Positions 61,401 through 64,000 of a DNA stretch of 64,000 nucleotides are shown here, in pieces. Within the stretch, counting starts at the first letter, position 1; every line of letters starts with the position of its first letter. Under the pieces are notes generated by a model. That model saw only the letters and a list, made by a program, of their open reading frames with translations. It did not search any database and was not told the origin of the DNA. A program made the position numbers and the translations under genes. This DNA is from Novosphingobium sp. EMRT-2 (lineage in GTDB: Bacteria > Pseudomonadota > Alphaproteobacteria > Sphingomonadales > Sphingomonadaceae): NCBI RefSeq assembly GCF_005145025.1, contig NZ_CP039695.1, positions 248,001 to 312,000 on the forward strand, given 5' to 3'.

Positions 61401-62191
61401 TAACCCTCGAACAGCGTCGGGTCGGCAAGCCGCGCCTGGATATTGTCCCAGGCTTCCTGACAGCTCATCGTCGTGCCGCCCTTGTCGGCTGCGGTATAGA
61501 CCGTGCTGAAGGTCGCCGGCCCCGCCATGGCAGCGAAGGAGGCGGGCAGGTCGGTGGTGGTGCGGAACAGCTGATCGTCGTCAACGCCGTAGGCGGGCGA
61601 GACGCGGGCGACTGGATAGCACTGGCGGACATAGTCCTTGATGGTGCTGTCGAGGAAACTGTCGGTCATCGGGCCGCGCGGGGAGACCGCGTTGAGGAAC
61701 AGGTCGAAACTGTGCCCGCCCGCGCCGAATTCGAGCTTGGCATTGGGATCGAGCGTGTTGTCGTCGATCGTCTCGGCGAGCGAACGCTCCATGAGATTGG
61801 TGACGCCGGCGACGAGCACGAGCAGGTTCGGCACATCGCCGACTGGCTGATAGGCGTTCCTCACCTTGTCGTAGACATGGACGGTGCCCGTTGTGGCGAC
61901 CAGCCCGACGAACAGGCCGATGCCGACGAGAATCTGGAACCCGAAGGCGACGAGCCCCATGCCCTGGCCACGAATGCTGGCGATCACCGCGCCCAATGCG
62001 ATCCCGACCACCGCGATGATCATGACGAGCGTCTCGTAGCGCGAATCGGCGAAGATCATCGAGACCAGGCGGAAGGCATCGACCGTCTCCGCAAAGCCGT
62101 CATAGGTATAGAAGCTGGTGTCGACCGCCAGCGCGGGCGTGGCGATGAGGCTAAGAATCAGGGCGGTGACGGCGCGGTATGCGAGGCGCAT
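58451..62191 (-). CDS. traG: F-type conjugation protein TraG
   Basis: The 1246-residue protein has an N-terminal signal-like helix (LILSLIATPALAVD), several membrane segments in the first third (LVMIIAVVGIALGAVIASIR, IMLFMVPIALLFILTPINLR, LGLFVFVALWGVIDAGIYQL), then a long hydrophilic part rich in Gly, Ala, Ser and Gln. This layout is typical of F TraG, which works in mating-pair stabilisation and entry exclusion. ATG 62191 gives MRLAYRAV; the longer frame to 62599 overlaps traH. It converges on the small membrane protein gene with a 6-base gap. Confidence 0.88.
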   Translation of the reverse strand: MRLAYRAVTALILSLIATPALAVDTSFYTYDGFAETVDAFRLVSMIFADSRYETLVMIIAVVGIALGAVIASIRGQGMGLVAFGFQILVGIGLFVGLVATTGTVHVYDKVRNAYQPVGDVPNLLVLVAGVTNLMERSLAETIDDNTLDPNAKLEFGAGGHSFDLFLNAVSPRGPMTDSFLDSTIKDYVRQCYPVARVSPAYGVDDDQLFRTTTDLPASFAAMAGPATFSTVYTAADKGGTTMSCQEAWDNIQARLADPTLFEGYTMQVCQRTGYNIGDAAQLARCRSRLGDMGQMMMGTPLSLQAFMTDVLLGNTVGDVLFEDSPASAARVMANRAIVSNGLATMSVANEWMPTIRATVFGIMLFMVPIALLFILTPINLRVASFALGLFVFVALWGVIDAGIYQLTLGRASDVLAEMRSNAVAANAWMLAPSAAMKALAIFGTFRTAAAGLAGAFVFTVFRFSGNVFSSFTGSALQAQGLGSAAAAPLATREGYASALENQASAAGTMARRGASSSFGDFGERSAFGANRSFGAAGAVLGEQGGGVPGVPAFGMGGIDAARELGGLSPALAGRDINDPAVSRAVRANATTSAIHNFAEKDALRTLGTSYFGSGQAGEKAFASFAQNMVQWKAFGDQRAYSMMMQGATRHFERGGYSKADAELKASGVIGEASADPTFAKLIANSYDQEQMLRNDLTGAQVQVGAMEGRRDYAGDRVAETERRNVSTEQAWRTGGNQGQRSAAGMLGLSLDETSRRISFINALSGEARSTAITQLGRATGRNAAQVMRALETYNAATQLGTADGTTAEAGREGTSVYGRTREAAGYDFAERSGKLDAQREVGTGGTRSAARIGEQRRQSDNFGYAEGASAAGVSVRQAARLDSFIQALSRTAGNQTDMAEGGAGGIADRARNERLTRIVDNERLTRMQGLLRDHGINLTKRQIAMDQNGDLSLNLTPETAAQMWRGGLINESQLGAVANGGSARFSFAHNDLLVSSSTNSQRSARNDTSTRFEAGKQAGPDTVEHFLGGGAEGKAAMANWLRGGFEMDRRGQWRLKPQVADTLQRDVQAIMAQTGWTRSIERSAQDQTSMGTDVGLSVSASASRAGSGKAGNGDRKQSGSSVSGGAAGNLGFESSDVGVTSETANARIDIVNYDVRNAIAAAERAAARSDSPADAFSRELSRQVLGPEGLRNRYLEQADSGRGTADVTGPLTSIEQSSVLRSGTFSTDLDHGPQDGDPTFKERRDK

Positions 62192-62217
62192 GGCATGAGT
62201 TTCCTTCGAGCGCGGTA

Positions 62218-63639
62218 TCAGCGGTTGGGAGCGGCGGCGGTGCCGCTGGCATCGCGCGCATCGCGGTCGCGCGTCCGCAGGAGCCCGGCGTAGTTCGCCG
62301 AGAGATTGGCGGCATTGAGCGCTGCCATATAGCTCTGCCGCATCTGCGCGCGCTGCCGCAGCACCTCTTCGCGAAGCTCGCGTAATTGCTCGATGCCCTT
62401 GGTGAGAATGCGCGTCTGGCAGACATTGGTGTTGGCATCGTCGGCCGCGCCCGCGGCGCTGGCGCCGCGTTCGGCATTGAGAATCGCGAAGTCGATGGAG
62501 CGCGTCAGATCGTTGAGCATCTGGTAGGCGAGGGTGAGCGCCACCAGTTCGTCGGTATCGGCAATCACCGAATCCGGCACGCCCTGCCGCACGCCCCATT
62601 CGAGCATGCGGTAGACCGGCAACGTGCGGACATTGGCGACGAACTGGCGCTCTTCGGTCGTGAGTGCGCTCCGGGTGCGGATCTTGGTCGTAATCGCCTG
62701 CATCCGGATACGCGCCAGTTCGAGCGCACCCTTGCCGGTATCGGTTGTGCAGTCGGCTGCGGTCGCCGGGATGTTGAGCGCGCGGCGCTGGACCTTGCCG
62801 GTCAGGAAATCATCAGGGCTCTCGGTATCCTGGCGCGGGCAGGCGGGGATTGCCGAGAACAGCGGCACCCTGTCGGCGGGATCCCAGCGCATGTAGACGT
62901 CGCCGACGCGCGCGCGCATCACGCTTGCCCAGTCGCCCGCGCCGACGCGGGTTGCAGCATGGGCAAGCAGCGAGCCGGTGCGGAAGATGTCGGTGACCTC
63001 GGCCGGGCAGTTGGCGAGTGCGTCCTTCAAGTCCTCGGTCGGGCTGTTGCGGTTGGCCTGGATCTTCTCGCGGCTCTGCTGGTAGCTCTTGGCGAAGCCT
63101 TCCTTGACCGACTTGTAGCCGGTCATCTCCTCGATGATGCCCGACATGTTGTCGTCGCCCTTGGCGATCTGGACCATGCGGTTGGCGAGACGGCAATCGT
63201 TGACCTGGATCGAGTTCAGGAAATTGGTCGCCGCCTCCATCTTCGAGATGATGTTGCCCATCTTCTCGTCGAGGGTTTCGAGGAGGTACTGGAAGGCGAC
63301 TGCAGGGGCGGCCTGGAGAATGCTTTCCAGCTTCTGGACGAGATAGTCGGGGTCGAGAAACGACATGCCGCCCAGGAACATGTCGATGCCGCCGCAGCCG
63401 GCCTTCACCTTGGGCAGCGTCAAGCTCATCAGATAGTCGTTATGGACGTCCACGCGGCCCGACATGCCGCCCGCGGTCACATAGCCGCGGGTCTGATCTT
63501 CGAAGCTGCCGGGCGAGGTGTAGGTGACATTGTCGAACCAGCTTTCCGCCCAGCTCTGGGCATGGGCGGGTGCGGTCGTTCCGCAAGCGGCAAGCAGAGC
63601 GAGAGCGGAGATGCTCAGACGGGAGAGGGGCTTGGCCAT
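62218..63639 (-). CDS. traH: F-type conjugation protein TraH
   Basis: This 473-residue protein has a signal peptide (ALALLAACGTTAPAHAQ) and the typical conserved N-terminal part with SPGSFEDQTRGYVTAGGMSG, YLMSLTLPKVKAGCGGIDMF and LGGMSFLDPDYLVQKLESIL, several Cys, and a C-terminal helical region. TraH is an outer-membrane-associated pilus assembly factor. The stop is 26 bases before the traG start. Confidence 0.92.
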   Translation of the reverse strand: MAKPLSRLSISALALLAACGTTAPAHAQSWAESWFDNVTYTSPGSFEDQTRGYVTAGGMSGRVDVHNDYLMSLTLPKVKAGCGGIDMFLGGMSFLDPDYLVQKLESILQAAPAVAFQYLLETLDEKMGNIISKMEAATNFLNSIQVNDCRLANRMVQIAKGDDNMSGIIEEMTGYKSVKEGFAKSYQQSREKIQANRNSPTEDLKDALANCPAEVTDIFRTGSLLAHAATRVGAGDWASVMRARVGDVYMRWDPADRVPLFSAIPACPRQDTESPDDFLTGKVQRRALNIPATAADCTTDTGKGALELARIRMQAITTKIRTRSALTTEERQFVANVRTLPVYRMLEWGVRQGVPDSVIADTDELVALTLAYQMLNDLTRSIDFAILNAERGASAAGAADDANTNVCQTRILTKGIEQLRELREEVLRQRAQMRQSYMAALNAANLSANYAGLLRTRDRDARDASGTAAAPNR

Positions 63640-63691
63640 GGCGGGCTTCCTTGCATGGTAGAGGGGTGGGGAAGGAACTGGCCCGCCATGA

Positions 63692-64000
63692 TCAGTTCCT
63701 TCCAGCTCTGGGTGCCGGGCGCGGCGTCATGCCGACGATCCCGGTAAATTTGGAGAGTGCGCGCACGCCGACATCGGCGCGAACGCCGGTCAGCATCTTG
63801 ACCGCGAGGTAGATGTTGCGCGCGAGGTTGGCCGCGTGATCGGTGCCGATCGCGATCGGTATGATCCGGTTCGGATCGCCCGCCGGCCGTACCCAGGCGA
63901 CCGGATGTCCGACCCAGGGCAGGGCGAGCCTGCCAGAACGGATCATCGCCTCCTCGCCACCGATGGTGCGGACCTGCCAACCATATTGGCGGCGCAGCCC
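63692..64000 (-). CDS. C-terminal part of a conjugation-region gene, cut by the window edge
   Basis: The frame is open from 64000 and ends at 63692 (103 codons). It reads RRQYGWQVRTIGGEEAMIRS near the start, then NRIIPIAIGTDHAANLARNI and YLAVKMLTGVRADVGVRALS. I do not recognise the family with certainty. By gene order a TraF- or TraU-like assembly protein would be expected upstream of traH, but no thioredoxin motif is visible in this part. The first in-frame ATG (63946) is internal to similar sequence, so the true start is outside. Confidence 0.45.
   Translation of the reverse strand, partial: GLRRQYGWQVRTIGGEEAMIRSGRLALPWVGHPVAWVRPAGDPNRIIPIAIGTDHAANLARNIYLAVKMLTGVRADVGVRALSKFTGIVGMTPRPAPRAGRN

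Noticed and set aside
60977..62293. Long open frame (438 codons) on the plus strand opposite traG, and another at 62386-63747 opposite traH
   Set aside because: Both are mirror frames of strong tra genes in high-GC DNA; their residue mix (many Arg, His, Gly, no domain motif) and lack of ribosome sites do not suggest real proteins.
1..64000. CRISPR arrays, tRNA or rRNA genes, oriT or replication origin
   Set aside because: No regularly spaced repeats, no CCA-ended cloverleaf and no iteron clusters were noticed on reading; absence is not proven without a dedicated search.

Overview
The window looks like part of a large, high-GC accessory replicon, probably a conjugative megaplasmid or integrated element, of a sphingomonad-type alphaproteobacterium (Novosphingobium/Sphingobium-like). 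This is inferred from the style of the proteins, the aerobic cobalamin pathway, the F-type TraH/TraG genes at the right edge and the plasmid-style PAPS-reductase/ATPase pair at the left edge. No rRNA, tRNA, CRISPR array or replication origin was recognised.

Layout: (1) 1-3775: a PAPS-reductase-like gene cut by the window edge, the first 39 codons of an ATPase-like gene, and an intact IS21-family element (istA-istB) whose other side abuts a different truncated gene. (2) 3776-7548: a truncated TonB-dependent receptor and tonB (minus strand), divergent from a PepSY-type membrane protein and a ferredoxin-type reductase; an iron/metallophore module. (3) 7720-11267: a cobalamin riboswitch, a TonB-dependent receptor and a NiCoT cobalt/nickel permease. 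(4) 11821-32902: a second, closely similar cobalamin riboswitch and a compact cob operon for aerobic cobalamin synthesis (cobW-N-G-H-I-J-[cobK antisense]-L-E-M-B-F-O-bluB-DUF1636-cobT-cobC-cobS-cobD-cbiB-cobQ-cobU), most genes overlapping by a few bases. The SUMT gene (cobA) and the AAA+ cobaltochelatase subunits are not in the window. (5) 33013-39832: a Cus-type copper/silver efflux operon with two small secreted, Cys/Met-containing proteins in front and a CusF domain lipoprotein behind. (6) 39833-40491: a strongly structured intergenic stretch and a small ORF followed in frame, past a TGA, by more coding-like sequence. (7) 40475-58444: an island of short operons with two ECF sigma factors and three cupin (ChrR-like) anti-sigma proteins. 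(8) 58451-64000: traG, traH and a cut gene of an F-type conjugation system.

The main discovery is in region 7. Ten promoter-like sites share TGCATCC (one site TGCGTCC), exactly 17 bases, then C/G-GTA-A/T. They lie upstream of nearly every transcription unit in 43.8-58 kb, including both sigma units, and I found none associated with genes outside the island. I infer one self-regulated ECF/ChrR-type regulon. It would control membrane and oxidative functions: a sterol-desaturase/flavoprotein operon, a barrel protein, a SRPBCC/hydrolase pair, an acyl-CoA synthetase, a GST, a fasciclin-cytochrome b-molybdoenzyme-DoxX operon, and a DUF3034-exported globin-cytochrome c-ALA synthase operon. Functions come from motif recognition only; no database search was run.
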